Origin: Micromonospora craniellae
GTDB lineage: Bacteria; Actinomycetota; Actinomycetes; Mycobacteriales; Micromonosporaceae
Assembly: GCF_014764405.1 (NCBI RefSeq)
Contig: NZ_CP061725.1
Coordinates: forward strand, 1,736,001-1,800,000
Direction of reading: 5' to 3'
DNA length: 64,000 nucleotides
Shown: positions 10,494 through 19,246 of the stretch, one piece after another
Layout of the letters: each line of letters opens with the position of its first letter
Position numbering within the stretch: position 1 is the first letter of the stretch
The notes under the pieces: generated by a model
Seen by the model: the letters and a program-made list of their open reading frames with translations, nothing else
The model's database searches: none
What the model was told of the DNA's origin: nothing
Made by a program: the position numbers and the translations under genes

Positions 10494-10785
10494 GAATGCT
10501 CCTGTCGGACGATGGTGCTGCGCGACCACCCACCTTACGCGCGCTGACCGATGCGGGACGGCCTGGTTGCGGACAGCACACGGGGCGGCCGGTCGTGGAC
10601 GTGTGCCGCCCAGTCCCGCCCGCCCCGTGCATCCCCCCGGTTTGGTTCCCCCGCGCGTTCTCGGACCTTCGTCGCGATAACGCTGCGCACTCATAGAGTC
10701 ACACTGAGCCAGATGCGAGTCAAGCGATTTCGGGAAAGTCGGACTTGCCGGTTCGAGTGCGAGGGTGGATCGCGGTCCACCGGGA
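10494..10785 (-). promoter_or_regulatory. ahcY upstream region with promoter and competing hairpins
   Basis: This 292-base gap between manA and ahcY holds a TTGACT -35-like hexamer (minus strand, about 10722-10717), followed after about 18 bases by an ACTCTA-type -10. Nearer the gene, on the minus strand, GGGCGGC (10611-10605) can pair with GCCGCCC (10589-10583), while GCACACG (10606-10600) can pair with CGTGTGC (10582-10576). The two helices share bases and cannot both form fully, as expected of a two-state RNA. I do not recognise a known riboswitch class. Confidence 0.45.
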
Positions 10786-11949
10786 TCAGAGTGATCCGGT
10801 CGAGGCGACGTAGATGTCGCCCTCACCGGTCACCGTAAGTGCACCGCCATCAGCCGGCCCCACCGCGGCCCGCCCCCGCCCCAGCGTCACCGGCGCGACG
10901 CCGTCGGCGACGGTCACCTCTCCGGTGGTGCAGAGCAGTACGCGCGGTCCCGGCACGGTGAGCCTCACCTCGGGCCGGTCGCCCCCCACGGTCACCCGGT
11001 GCAACGCGAAGTCCGGCACCGGCACCGGCCACGTCACCACCCCGTCGGCGACCGGGTGGGACGACACCACCGGCTGGTCGAGCACCTCGAACCGGAGCAC
11101 CCGGAGCAGTTCGGCCACGTCGACGTGCTTGCGGGTGAGACCGCCGCGCAACACGTTGTCGCTGGCCGCCATCACCTCCACGCCGGTGCCGCGCAGGTAG
11201 GCGTGCAGGTTGCCGGCGGGCATCCAGATCGCCTCGCCCTCGGCCAGCCGTACCCGGTTGAGCAGCAGCGCGACCAGTACTCCCGGATCGGCCGGATAGG
11301 TCTGTGCCAGCATCGCCACCAGGTCGGCGTCCGGCCCGGTCACCGCCGCCGTACGGGCCGCCGTCACCAGCCCCGCCCGCTCCGCGTCCGGCCAGGTCAG
11401 CAGCGTACGGACCGCCTCGGCCAGGCCCGTCGGCCCGGCACTCAACGCGTCCAGCACCGGCCGCAGCTCCGGTACGCCCAACCCGGCCAGCACCTTCGCC
11501 GAGATCGCCGGATCCCGGAACCCGCACAGCGCCTCCATCGGCCCGAGCGCCACCAGCAACTCCGGCTTGTGGAACGGGTCGACGTAGTTGCGCGCGCCAC
11601 CGCTCTGGGCGTACTCGGCGGCGTAACCGGCCCGCGCCTGTTCCGCGTCCGGGTGCGCCTGGAGACTCAGCGGCGCCTCTGCCGCCAGCACCTTGAGCAG
11701 GAACGGCAGCCGTACCCCGAACCGGTCGATCGCCGGCTGGCCGAGCCACCGCCCCGGGTCGACGGTCAGCACGTCGGCCAGCGTGGCCGGACCGTCCTCG
11801 CGCGCGACGGTGGCCGGCGCGCCCGGGTGCGCGCCCAGCCACAGCTCGGCCTCCGGCCCGTCGCTCGGCACCGGCCGTCCCTGGAGTTCGGCGATCGCCG
11901 AGCGGGAACCCCAGGCGTAGTCCTTGATCGGTCCATACAGCAGTTCCAC
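10786..11949 (-). CDS. manA: mannose-6-phosphate isomerase, class I
   Basis: 387-aa type I phosphomannose isomerase, interconverting fructose-6-phosphate and mannose-6-phosphate. Family features: the N-terminal YGPIKDYAWGSRSAI, the zinc-ligand regions PLSLQAHPDAEQA and YVDPFHKPELLVAL, and the catalytic block MPAGNLHAYLRGTGVEVMAASDNVLRGGLT with its Glu and His ligands. It supplies mannose-6-phosphate to the phosphomannomutase encoded 1.5 kb upstream on the same strand, and ManC at 42.4-43.5 kb completes GDP-mannose synthesis. Order and neighbours match the pmm-SIS-manA-ahcY region of other actinobacteria. Confidence 0.95.
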   Translation of the reverse strand: MELLYGPIKDYAWGSRSAIAELQGRPVPSDGPEAELWLGAHPGAPATVAREDGPATLADVLTVDPGRWLGQPAIDRFGVRLPFLLKVLAAEAPLSLQAHPDAEQARAGYAAEYAQSGGARNYVDPFHKPELLVALGPMEALCGFRDPAISAKVLAGLGVPELRPVLDALSAGPTGLAEAVRTLLTWPDAERAGLVTAARTAAVTGPDADLVAMLAQTYPADPGVLVALLLNRVRLAEGEAIWMPAGNLHAYLRGTGVEVMAASDNVLRGGLTRKHVDVAELLRVLRFEVLDQPVVSSHPVADGVVTWPVPVPDFALHRVTVGGDRPEVRLTVPGPRVLLCTTGEVTVADGVAPVTLGRGRAAVGPADGGALTVTGEGDIYVASTGSL

Positions 11950-12058
11950 CGGTCAGCTCTCCCGTTGGCCGGACGTCTCCGCCGGTCCCGCATCAGCGTA
12001 ATAGACGTCCGGCTCCAGGTAGATCACCCGAGCCAGCCGGCTCGCTCGCTACGCCCAC

Positions 12059-13255
12059 TCACTGGTTGGACAGCTCCTTCATCTCAGTGATCGCCGGCAC
12101 CGCCATCGGGTCCAGGTTGTGCGCCAGCGCCAGATAGATCGACGCGAAGTCGGGCACCGCCACCAGGGACGCCAGTCGTTCCAACGCCGAACCGCCCTCG
12201 GCGGTGACCACGTCGCACCGTACGCCACGGCGCTCGGCCAGCGTCTGCACCGCCTCCGCGCGTCGCTCCTCGACCGCGTGCGGCTCGTCGGTGTCGTCCT
12301 CGGCGTTCAGGCCACCGTCGCGCAGCAGGACCAGCCGCAGCCGGGTGTCCTCGCTCCCGGAGTCGTCCGGGTCGGCGAAGATGTCCCGCTCCCCCTCGGC
12401 GAGACCGCCGAACACGCCGTCGAGCAGACCGACGCGGCCCCGGCCCGCCTCGCCGAGCGCTCCGGTGACCACCGGGTACCGGGCGTTGGCGGAGAGCGTG
12501 TCACCGAAGCGACGGGCCGCGACCGAGGCCAGCGGCGACGAGCCCCAGACGATCGGGATCGACCCGGCCAGCGCGAGCGCCAGCGACTTCGCCGGGTTGA
12601 CGAAGGACTCCGCGGTCGGGCGGCAGCGGTCGGCGTCGGCGTCCAGCCGGGCCGCCGTCTCGGCCAGGTCCGCCTCGTTCACCTTCACCAGGCCGAGGGC
12701 CCTCGCGGCCATCAGGACCGGCACGGTGAGCCCCCACAGGCTGGCCCGGGCCGGGGCCCGTCTGGGCACCGGGATGAACGGGGCACGGGCCCGCTCGGCC
12801 ACCGAGTGCAGCGGCGAGTCCGGCGGGGCCACCGCGACCAGCCGGGCGCCCCGCCGGTGGGCGGCCTCGGCCGCGCCGAGCGCCTCAGGGCTGCGACCGG
12901 AGGCGCTGATCGCGATCACCACGTCGGCCGCGCCGACCCAGCCGGGCACACCCGCGCTGCGGTGCGCGATGACCGGCACCGGGCACCGGGGCCCGGCGAC
13001 GGTGGCCAGCACGTCGCCGGTACGCCCGGCCGTGCCGATGCCGGCGATGACGACCGCCCGGGGACGCCCGTCGTCGCCGAGGACGCCGAGGTTGGCCTCG
13101 GCGGCCAGGGCCGCCGACTCGCGCACCTGCGCGCCGGCCGAGGCGGTGTGCCGCAGCATCCCGCCCGGGTCCCGCTCGGCCAACGCCTGCGGGTCGTCGA
13201 GGAGCCGGTCGTCGGCGTGGCGGTGGCCGCTGACGCCGGCCGTTCCGTCGATCAC
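12059..13255 (-). CDS. SIS-domain protein of the manA-pmm cluster
   Basis: 398-aa sugar-isomerase (SIS) fold protein, similar in length and context to the actinobacterial proteins annotated as bifunctional phosphoglucose/phosphomannose isomerase-like or TobH-like. SIS motifs: VVIAGIGTAGRTGDVLA and DVVIAISASGRSPEAL (a Ser-rich phosphosugar loop). The C-terminal half has SIPIVWGSSPLASVAARRFG and ends with an isomerase-type helical tail. The GTG start overlaps the Trm112-like stop as GTGA. It may act on mannose or glucose phosphates, but catalysis has not been clear for this subgroup. Confidence 0.85.
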   Translation of the reverse strand: MIDGTAGVSGHRHADDRLLDDPQALAERDPGGMLRHTASAGAQVRESAALAAEANLGVLGDDGRPRAVVIAGIGTAGRTGDVLATVAGPRCPVPVIAHRSAGVPGWVGAADVVIAISASGRSPEALGAAEAAHRRGARLVAVAPPDSPLHSVAERARAPFIPVPRRAPARASLWGLTVPVLMAARALGLVKVNEADLAETAARLDADADRCRPTAESFVNPAKSLALALAGSIPIVWGSSPLASVAARRFGDTLSANARYPVVTGALGEAGRGRVGLLDGVFGGLAEGERDIFADPDDSGSEDTRLRLVLLRDGGLNAEDDTDEPHAVEERRAEAVQTLAERRGVRCDVVTAEGGSALERLASLVAVPDFASIYLALAHNLDPMAVPAITEMKELSNQ

Positions 13256-13434
13256 GACCGCTCCGCGGGGCCGCGCGCCTCGTCCAGCAGCAGCACCGGC
13301 ACTTCGTCGCGGACCTCGAAGATCCGGCCGCACTCGGTGCAGGTCAGCGTCTGGGCCGGCGCGTCGTAGTCGAGCGGTGCATGGTGTGTGTCCGGGCAGG
13401 CGAGGATTTCCAGCAACTGCGGGTCGAGGGCCAT
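13252..13434 (-). CDS. Trm112-family small protein
   Basis: 60-aa protein with the Trm112/YcaR fold: LDPQLLEILACPDTHHAPL, then TLTCTECGRIFEVRDEVPVLLLDEA. One Cys in the ACP motif and a CxxC pair suggest a partly conserved zinc site. In eukaryotes and archaea Trm112 activates methyltransferases; the bacterial role is unsettled. The ATG is preceded by GGAAGGAG. It sits between phosphomannomutase and the SIS gene and overlaps the latter by four bases, a placement common to actinobacteria. Confidence 0.88.
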   Translation of the reverse strand: MALDPQLLEILACPDTHHAPLDYDAPAQTLTCTECGRIFEVRDEVPVLLLDEARGPAERS

Positions 13435-13495
13435 GCGCGGCTCCTTCCACGTGTGCGGCTTCACCGATCGACGGTGCCGACCGGCGCGAGCGATC

Positions 13496-14875
13496 CTATC
13501 GGCGAACCGCGGCGAGCACGTCGTCGCGCAGCGCGGTCATCCGCTCGGCGGTCGGTGCCTCCACGTTGAGCCGCAGCAACGGCTCGGTGTTGGAGGCACG
13601 CAGGTTGAGCCAGGCCCCGTCCGGGAAGCGCAGGGTGAGCCCGTCCAACTCGTCGACCTCCGCGTCCGGGTACGCGGCCCGTACCTCGGCCACCTTCGCC
13701 GCCTGGTCCCGTACGGTGGAGTTGATCTCACCCGAGGCGACGTACCGCTCGTACTCGGCGGCCAGCGTGGACAGCGGCAGCGGCTGCTCGCCGAGCGCCG
13801 CCAGGGTGTGCATCGCGGCCAGCATCCCGGTGTCGGCGAACCAGAAGTCCCGGAAGTAGTAGTGCGCCGAGTGCTCACCGCCGAAGACGGCGTTGGTCCG
13901 GGCCATCTCGGCCTTGATGAACGAGTGCCCCACCCGGGCCACCACCGGTTCGCCGCCGTGCTCTCGGATGATCTCCGGCACGGCGCGGGAGGTGATCAAG
14001 TTGTGGATCACCGTGGAGCCCGGGTGTCGGGCCAGTTCCCGGGCCGCGACCAGCGCGGTGATCGCCGAGGGCGAGACCGGCTCGCCCCGCTCGTCGACCA
14101 CGAAGCAGCGGTCCGCGTCACCGTCGAACGCCAACCCGATGTCGGCCCCGTGCGCGACCACGGCGCGTTGCAGGTCGACCAGGTTGGCCGGGTCGAGCGG
14201 GTTGGCCTCATGGTTGGGGAAGGCGCCGTCCAGTTCGAAGTAGAGCGGCACGATCTGCAACGGCAGCGCCGACAACGCGGCGTCGCCGAGCACGCTCGGC
14301 ACGGTGTGTCCACCCATGCCGTTGCCCGCGTCGACCACGACCGTCAACGGCCGGATGCCGGAGAGGTCCACCAACGTGCGCAGGTGCGCGGCGTACGCGG
14401 CCAGCAGGTCCCGGCGCTCGGTCGGCGCGGTCGGCGTACCGAGCGGCTCGTCCTTGTCGAGCAGCGCCTGTGCCCGGTCCCGGACCTCGGCCAGCCCGCT
14501 GTCCTGCCCGACCGGGCGGGCACCGGCGTGGCACATCTTGATCCCGTTGTACTGCGCCGGGTTGTGACTGGCGGTGAACATCGCACCGGGCAGCCCGAGC
14601 GCGCCGGAGGCGTAGTAGACCATGTCCGTCGACGCGAGCCCGATCTCGATGACCGGCCGTCCCTCGGCGCGTACGCCGGTGGCGAAGGCCTCGGCCAGCT
14701 TGGGCCCGGAGGCCCGCATGTCGTGCCCGATCAGGACGGCCTCTCCGGGCGGGCCGGCATCGTCGAGCATCTGCGCGAAGGCCGTGCCCAGGGCGCCGGC
14801 GACCCGCTCGTCCCACTGGTCCGGCACCGTCCCACGGATGTCGTAAGCCTTCACAATCTGGGACAGATCAGACAC
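13496..14875 (-). CDS. manB: phosphomannomutase/phosphoglucomutase
   Basis: 459-aa alpha-D-phosphohexomutase converting mannose-6-phosphate to mannose-1-phosphate. The catalytic phosphoserine loop is TASHNPAQYNGIKM near residue 105, the metal loop is FDGDADRCFVVD near residue 240 and the sugar-specificity loop is FGGEHSAHYYFRDF near residue 325; the C-terminal phosphate-binding loop is RASNTEPLLRLNVEA. I chose the GTG at 14875 because GGAG lies about eight bases upstream; an in-frame ATG at 14905 would add ten unlike residues. First gene of the pmm-Trm112-SIS-manA run. Confidence 0.95.
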   Translation of the reverse strand: MSDLSQIVKAYDIRGTVPDQWDERVAGALGTAFAQMLDDAGPPGEAVLIGHDMRASGPKLAEAFATGVRAEGRPVIEIGLASTDMVYYASGALGLPGAMFTASHNPAQYNGIKMCHAGARPVGQDSGLAEVRDRAQALLDKDEPLGTPTAPTERRDLLAAYAAHLRTLVDLSGIRPLTVVVDAGNGMGGHTVPSVLGDAALSALPLQIVPLYFELDGAFPNHEANPLDPANLVDLQRAVVAHGADIGLAFDGDADRCFVVDERGEPVSPSAITALVAARELARHPGSTVIHNLITSRAVPEIIREHGGEPVVARVGHSFIKAEMARTNAVFGGEHSAHYYFRDFWFADTGMLAAMHTLAALGEQPLPLSTLAAEYERYVASGEINSTVRDQAAKVAEVRAAYPDAEVDELDGLTLRFPDGAWLNLRASNTEPLLRLNVEAPTAERMTALRDDVLAAVRR

Positions 14876-14944
14876 CGGTTCCACTCCTCGGCCGCAGGTC
14901 GTCAACGCACCTGAGCGTAACGGAGCGTCGGGCCCCGTCCCGAC

Positions 14945-16228
14945 TCAGCCGGAGAGCCCGCGCCCCGGTTCGTCCCGGTCCCCACCGTCCGGCTGCCCCG
15001 GCACCGCTCCGGCACCGGGCTGGCCCGAGGTCGGCGCCACCGGCGGAGCCGAGACCGGCGGGCCGACGGGCGGAGCCGAGACCGGCGGGACTGCGGGCGG
15101 AGCCGAGACCGGCGGGACTGCGGGCGGAGCCGAGACCGGCGGGACTGCGGACGCCCTGGCGGCCGGTGGCGTCGTCCGGGGTTGGTGGCCGGGCTCCGGC
15201 CGGGCGCCGTACAGACCGCCCGACGGGCGCGGAGACGCCGGAGCGCCGTAGACCCGTGGCGTGGCCGGCCGTGCGGTGCCGTACACCTGACCGGGGGACG
15301 CGGGCGGCACCGGGCTCGGCGGCATCGGCGGGACGCCCCGGCCAGGAGGCGCCGGCGGCGGGGCACCCGGCCCCGGCGGCACCGACGCGGCGACGTGGCT
15401 CGCGCCGGAGCGGTAGGTGGTGCCACCCGGGTTGCGCGGCAGCGGGATCCCGGCCCCTTCCCGACGCTGCCGCCGGTCCTTCCGCGACCGGACGATCAAG
15501 AGCCCGATGAGCAGGGCACCGAGGGCGACCATGCCGATGCCGAAGTACATCACCGGCGACCCGCCGGAGGACTGGTTGGCCGTCTGGACGGGGTCGGTCG
15601 TTCCGTCGGCGGCCAGCGCCACCCTCGGCGTGGCGGCCACCGTCAGGCCCGGCGCGGTCGACGCGCTCGGGGTCGGCGACGGCGAGGCCGAGCGCGACCG
15701 GGACGGCGACGGCGACGGCGCGACCCGCCCGCCGACCACCCGGGACGCCACCGCGACCCGCCCGAGGAGCGCGCCCCGGGCCGTGCTCGCCTCGCCCGTG
15801 ACGACCAGCCGACCGTCGGGCACGTCGGCGGCGAACGTCACCCGGTACCGCAGCGCCACGCCCCGACGCTCGCAGAGTTCGTCCCGGGCCGGTGCCACCG
15901 GCGCGGTGGCCAGCAGGCCCACGTCGCCGGAGACACTCACCGGCACCCAGCGACCGCCCACGTTGGCCTGCACCGCGACCTGGTCGGCCCGTACGCCGGG
16001 CAGGCTCAGACCCAGCGCGCCGCGGACCCGCACGCACCCGTCGGTCCGCTTGCGCACCTCCACGGTCACGCCCTGCGCCGACCGTCCGGCGGTGAAGCTG
16101 CTGGACGCACGGACGCGCACCCGGTCCTCGTCGGCGTGGGCCGGCACGCCACCGAGCACCACCAGGCCGCCCAGGAACACGCAGAGCGTCGCGAGGCGCC
16201 CCGTGTGGCGACGTACCGACATGATCAC
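14945..16228 (-). CDS. exported Pro-rich protein with one C-terminal-half membrane helix
   Basis: 427-aa secreted or membrane-anchored protein of unknown function. A signal peptide (basic MSVRRHTGR, hydrophobic core LATLCVFLGGLVVLGG, cleavage likely after AHA) leads to an extracellular domain with two Cys, a Ser/Pro linker, one membrane helix (PVMYFGIGMVALGALLIGLLIV) followed by KDRRQRR, and a long Pro-rich cytoplasmic tail. The tail contains near-exact copies of VPPVSAPPA from a 27-base tandem repeat. The GTG at 16228 fits a GGAGG eight bases upstream; the ATG at 16222 is the alternative. It starts the accessory segment after pmm. Confidence 0.75.
   Translation of the reverse strand: MIMSVRRHTGRLATLCVFLGGLVVLGGVPAHADEDRVRVRASSSFTAGRSAQGVTVEVRKRTDGCVRVRGALGLSLPGVRADQVAVQANVGGRWVPVSVSGDVGLLATAPVAPARDELCERRGVALRYRVTFAADVPDGRLVVTGEASTARGALLGRVAVASRVVGGRVAPSPSPSRSRSASPSPTPSASTAPGLTVAATPRVALAADGTTDPVQTANQSSGGSPVMYFGIGMVALGALLIGLLIVRSRKDRRQRREGAGIPLPRNPGGTTYRSGASHVAASVPPGPGAPPPAPPGRGVPPMPPSPVPPASPGQVYGTARPATPRVYGAPASPRPSGGLYGARPEPGHQPRTTPPAARASAVPPVSAPPAVPPVSAPPAVPPVSAPPVGPPVSAPPVAPTSGQPGAGAVPGQPDGGDRDEPGRGLSG
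15045..15150 (-). repeat. 27-base tandem repeat inside the Pro-rich protein gene
   Basis: About four head-to-tail copies of a 27-base unit beginning CGGAGCCGAGACCGGCGGG, in frame, encoding PPVSAPPAV. The last copies are diverged. The 27-base length keeps the frame, so copy-number change would alter tail length without breaking the gene. Confidence 0.85.
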
Positions 16229-16410
16229 CCACCGTTCCTCCCCCTGACGAGGGACCGCGGTCAGGCTACTACCGGGGCACGACCTCGGCTGGTCAGCGAG
16301 CACCCAGCAGGTGTGCCGCATCACGCTCGGACGGGTGCGCCCGAGGTGTCGCAGCGGGCCACAACCGCACCCGCAGGCGACTCACCCTCGGCAGGAGCGA
16401 CCGTACGGGT

Positions 16411-17664
16411 CTACAGCCGGAGGCCGGTGAGGACGGTGACCCGGGGGTCGGTGTAGTCGTCCATGGCGCTGCGCAGCCCCTCCCGCCCCACGCCGCTCCC
16501 CTTCACCCCGCCGTACGGCATCTGGTCGGCCCGGTACGACGGCACGTCACCGACGATCACCCCGCCCACCTGCAGCGTCCGCGCCGCCGCGAAGGCGACG
16601 TCCAGCCGCCGGGTGAAGACACCGGCCTGGAGTCCGTACGCCGAGTCGTTGACGGCGGCGAAGCCGGCCTCGTCGTCGGTGACGCGGTCCACCACGAGCA
16701 CCGGACCGAACACCTCCTCGGCACGGACCTTCGCCTCCCGGGGCACCCCGCTCAGCACCGTCGGCGGGTACGTCGCCCCGGAGCGCCGGCCACCAATCTC
16801 GATGTCGGCACCGGCCGCCACCGCCTCGTCCACCCATGCCTCCACCCGCCGGGCCGCCTCCTCGGAGATCAACGGACCGACGTCGGTGGACTCCCCGGAC
16901 GGGTCACCGGTGCGCAGTTGCCGCACGGCCGCGACCAGTCGGGGCAGGAAGCCGTCGTAGAGCCACTCGTGCACGTACACCCGTTGCACGGCGATGCAGG
17001 ACTGCCCGGCCTGGTAGTTGGAGAACGTGGCGATCCGCTGCGCGGCGAAGGTGAGGTCGGTGTCCTCGGCCCAGTCCGCGCAGATCAGCGCCGCCGCGTT
17101 GCCGCCCAGTTCGAGCGTGACGTGCTTGTCCGGCGCCGCCCGGCGTACGGCCGCGCCGACCGGCCCCGAGCCGGTGAACGAGACGACCGGCAGCCGGGGG
17201 TCGGTGACCAGCTCGGCGGCGCGCTCGTTGGGCAGCGGCAGCACCGAGAACATCCCGGCCGGCAGCTCGGTCTCAGCCAGGATCTCGCCGAGCAGCAGCG
17301 CGGACAGCGGGGTGGCCGGGGCTGGCTTGACCAGCACGGGCGCGCCGACCGCGACGGCCGGGGCGACCTTGTGCGCGACCAGGTTCAGCGGGAAGTTGAA
17401 CGGGGTGATGGCCAGCACCGACCCCTTCGGCACCCGCCGGACCAGGGCGATGCGCCCGGTGGCGGCCGGGTCGGTGTCGAGCCGTTGCAGCTCGCCGGAG
17501 AAGCGCCGGGACTCCTCGGCCGCCGCCGCCACCGCAGACTCGACCTGCTCGGCGGTGGCGAGGGTGGTACGCCCCACCGGCCGGCCGTCGTACGGGTGAT
17601 GCACGGTCAGCTCGCCGGCACCGTGCGCGGGACGGCCGGCGACGAAGAACGGGGTGGGTTCCAC
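16411..17664 (-). CDS. aldehyde dehydrogenase with probable internal deletion
   Basis: NAD(P)-dependent aldehyde dehydrogenase family, 417 aa against the usual 460-490. Catalytic features remain: Asn in TPFNFPLN, Glu in VTLELGGNAA and the nucleophile in YQAGQSCIAVQR; the C-terminal MPYGGVKGSGVGREG is intact. The N-terminal EQVESAVAAAAE, which normally begins a helix-rich stretch of some 55-65 residues, runs directly into ESRRFSGELQR at about residue 50 (base ~17515), so the segment with PAHVRA-, AERADE- and ENGKP-type motifs is absent. The reading frame is preserved. It may have served succinate semialdehyde or another aldehyde of the neighbouring pathway; activity is doubtful. Confidence 0.85.
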   Translation of the reverse strand: MEPTPFFVAGRPAHGAGELTVHHPYDGRPVGRTTLATAEQVESAVAAAAEESRRFSGELQRLDTDPAATGRIALVRRVPKGSVLAITPFNFPLNLVAHKVAPAVAVGAPVLVKPAPATPLSALLLGEILAETELPAGMFSVLPLPNERAAELVTDPRLPVVSFTGSGPVGAAVRRAAPDKHVTLELGGNAAALICADWAEDTDLTFAAQRIATFSNYQAGQSCIAVQRVYVHEWLYDGFLPRLVAAVRQLRTGDPSGESTDVGPLISEEAARRVEAWVDEAVAAGADIEIGGRRSGATYPPTVLSGVPREAKVRAEEVFGPVLVVDRVTDDEAGFAAVNDSAYGLQAGVFTRRLDVAFAAARTLQVGGVIVGDVPSYRADQMPYGGVKGSGVGREGLRSAMDDYTDPRVTVLTGLRL

Positions 17665-17726
17665 GTATCGCAGCGTAACCCCGGCAGTCGTCCACGGAAA
17701 CGGTCGCGCCAGACCTTGTCTGCCGC

Positions 17727-17738
17727 GAATTCAGTAGC
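17727..17738. promoter_or_regulatory. candidate operator GAATTCAGTAGC (divergent ALDH/gabD-like promoter)
   Basis: Lies in the 141-base gap between two divergent dehydrogenase genes. It matches the consensus G[GA]ATTC[CA]GT[AT]GC found also in the potD/Lrp gap and upstream of the aminotransferase gene. AGATTGCGATAACCG follows about 13 bases later. Confidence 0.4.
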
Positions 17739-17805
17739 GAAGATGGCACGAAGATTGCGATAACCGCCGCAGCGCGGCCCCCGGACCTCTCGGAGTGATC
17801 CAGTC

Positions 17806-19242
17806 ATGAGTGACAAGCAGAAGCTCCGCAACTTCGTCAACGGCGAGTACGTCGAGCCGGCCGACGGCGGGTACGCCGACCTGATCGACCCGTGTACCGG
17901 GGAGGCGTTCGCCCAGGCCCCGGTCTCCGGCGCCGCCGACGTGGACGCGGCCATGAAGGCCGCCGCGACCGCCTTCGAGAGTTGGCGGGACAGCACCCCG
18001 GCCGAGCGGCAGAAGGCACTGCTCAAGCTCGCCGACGCGGTCGAGGCGCGAGCCGCCGACCTGGTCGACGCCGAGGTGCGCAACACCGGCAAGCCCCGGC
18101 AGCTCACCGCCGACGAGGAACTGCCGCCGGCCGTGGACGAGTTCCGCTTCTTTGCCGGGGCCGCCCGGCTGCTGGAGGGTCGTTCGGCCGGCGAGTACCT
18201 GGCCGGGCACACCTCGTACGTGCGGCGCGAGCCGATCGGGGTGTGCGCCCAGGTCACCCCCTGGAACTACCCGCTAATGATGGCGGTCTGGAAGATCGCT
18301 CCCGCGCTCGCCGCCGGCAACACGGTGGTGCTCAAGCCGTCGGACACCACGCCGGTGTCGACGCTGCTGCTGGCCGAGATCGCCGCCGAGTACCTGCCGC
18401 CGGGCGTGTTCAACGTGGTCTGCGGTGACCGGGACACCGGCCGGGCCCTCGTCGCGCACCCCACCCCGCAGCTGGTGTCGATCACCGGCTCCACCCGGGC
18501 CGGCATGGAGGTCGCCGCAGCCGCCGCCCCCGACCTCAAGCGCACCCATTTGGAGCTGGGCGGCAAGGCACCGGTGGTGGTCTTTGACGACGCCGACGTC
18601 GCCGCGGCGGCCGAGGCCATCGCGACCGGCGGCTACTTCAACGCCGGCCAGGACTGCACCGCCGCCACCCGGGTGCTGACCGGCCCCGGCGTACACGACG
18701 ATTTCGTGGCCGCCCTGACCGAGCAGGCCCGCAACACCCGCACCGGCGCGCCGGACGACGAGGACGTGCTCTACGGTCCGCTGAACAACGCCAACCAGCT
18801 CGCCCGGGTGCGCGGTTTCGTCGACCGCCTGCCGGACCACGCCGCGGTGCAGACCGGTGGTGCGCAGGTGGGCGAGCGGGGCTACTTCTACGCGCCCACG
18901 GTCGTCTCCGGGCTGCGCCAGCAGGACGAGATCATCCAGGACGAGGTGTTCGGGCCGGTCATCACCGTGCAGCGCTTCTCCGACGAGGACGAGGCGGTGC
19001 GCTGGGCCAACGGGGTCGACTACGGTCTGTCCGCCTCGGTCTGGACCCGGGACCACGGCCGGGCGATGCGGATGACCCGGCGGCTCGACTTCGGCTGCGT
19101 CTGGGTGAACACCCACATCCCGTTCGTCTCCGAGATGCCGCACGGCGGGTTCAAGCACTCCGGGCACGGCAAGGACCTCTCGGTCTACAGCCTGGAGGAC
19201 TACACCCGACTCAAGCACGTCATGCACAACATCGAGGGCTGA
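17806..19242 (+). CDS. gamma-aminobutyraldehyde dehydrogenase
   Basis: 478-aa aldehyde dehydrogenase, probably oxidising 4-aminobutanal (1-pyrroline) to GABA with NAD. Full length, unlike its divergent neighbour. Seen: QVTPWNYPLMMAVWKIAPAL with the catalytic Asn, HLELGGKAPVVVFDDAD with the general-base Glu, FNAGQDCTAATR with the nucleophile at residue 284 and the C-terminal EMPHGGFKHSGHGKDLS. The segment AGHTSYVRREPIGVCAQVTP is typical of the PatD/PuuC-like aminobutyraldehyde subgroup. It is followed after four bases by gabT, which would use its product. Confidence 0.85.
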   Translation: MSDKQKLRNFVNGEYVEPADGGYADLIDPCTGEAFAQAPVSGAADVDAAMKAAATAFESWRDSTPAERQKALLKLADAVEARAADLVDAEVRNTGKPRQLTADEELPPAVDEFRFFAGAARLLEGRSAGEYLAGHTSYVRREPIGVCAQVTPWNYPLMMAVWKIAPALAAGNTVVLKPSDTTPVSTLLLAEIAAEYLPPGVFNVVCGDRDTGRALVAHPTPQLVSITGSTRAGMEVAAAAAPDLKRTHLELGGKAPVVVFDDADVAAAAEAIATGGYFNAGQDCTAATRVLTGPGVHDDFVAALTEQARNTRTGAPDDEDVLYGPLNNANQLARVRGFVDRLPDHAAVQTGGAQVGERGYFYAPTVVSGLRQQDEIIQDEVFGPVITVQRFSDEDEAVRWANGVDYGLSASVWTRDHGRAMRMTRRLDFGCVWVNTHIPFVSEMPHGGFKHSGHGKDLSVYSLEDYTRLKHVMHNIEG

Positions 19243-19246
19243 GCCG

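Noticed and set aside
10576..10611. H-type pseudoknot in the ahcY leader
   Set aside because: Both connecting loops would have zero length across helices of six or seven base pairs, which is sterically unlikely; alternative hairpins fit better.
10494..10785. Known SAH or c-di-AMP riboswitch upstream of ahcY
   Set aside because: GGGGGAACCAAACC recalls part of the c-di-AMP class, but the other conserved blocks are absent, and the SAH consensus as I remember it is not found.
15045..15150. CRISPR array
   Set aside because: The 27-base repeats are head to tail with no spacers, and encode protein.
16411..17664. Aldehyde dehydrogenase frameshift
   Set aside because: The frame is continuous across the shortened region; the difference is a clean in-frame deletion.
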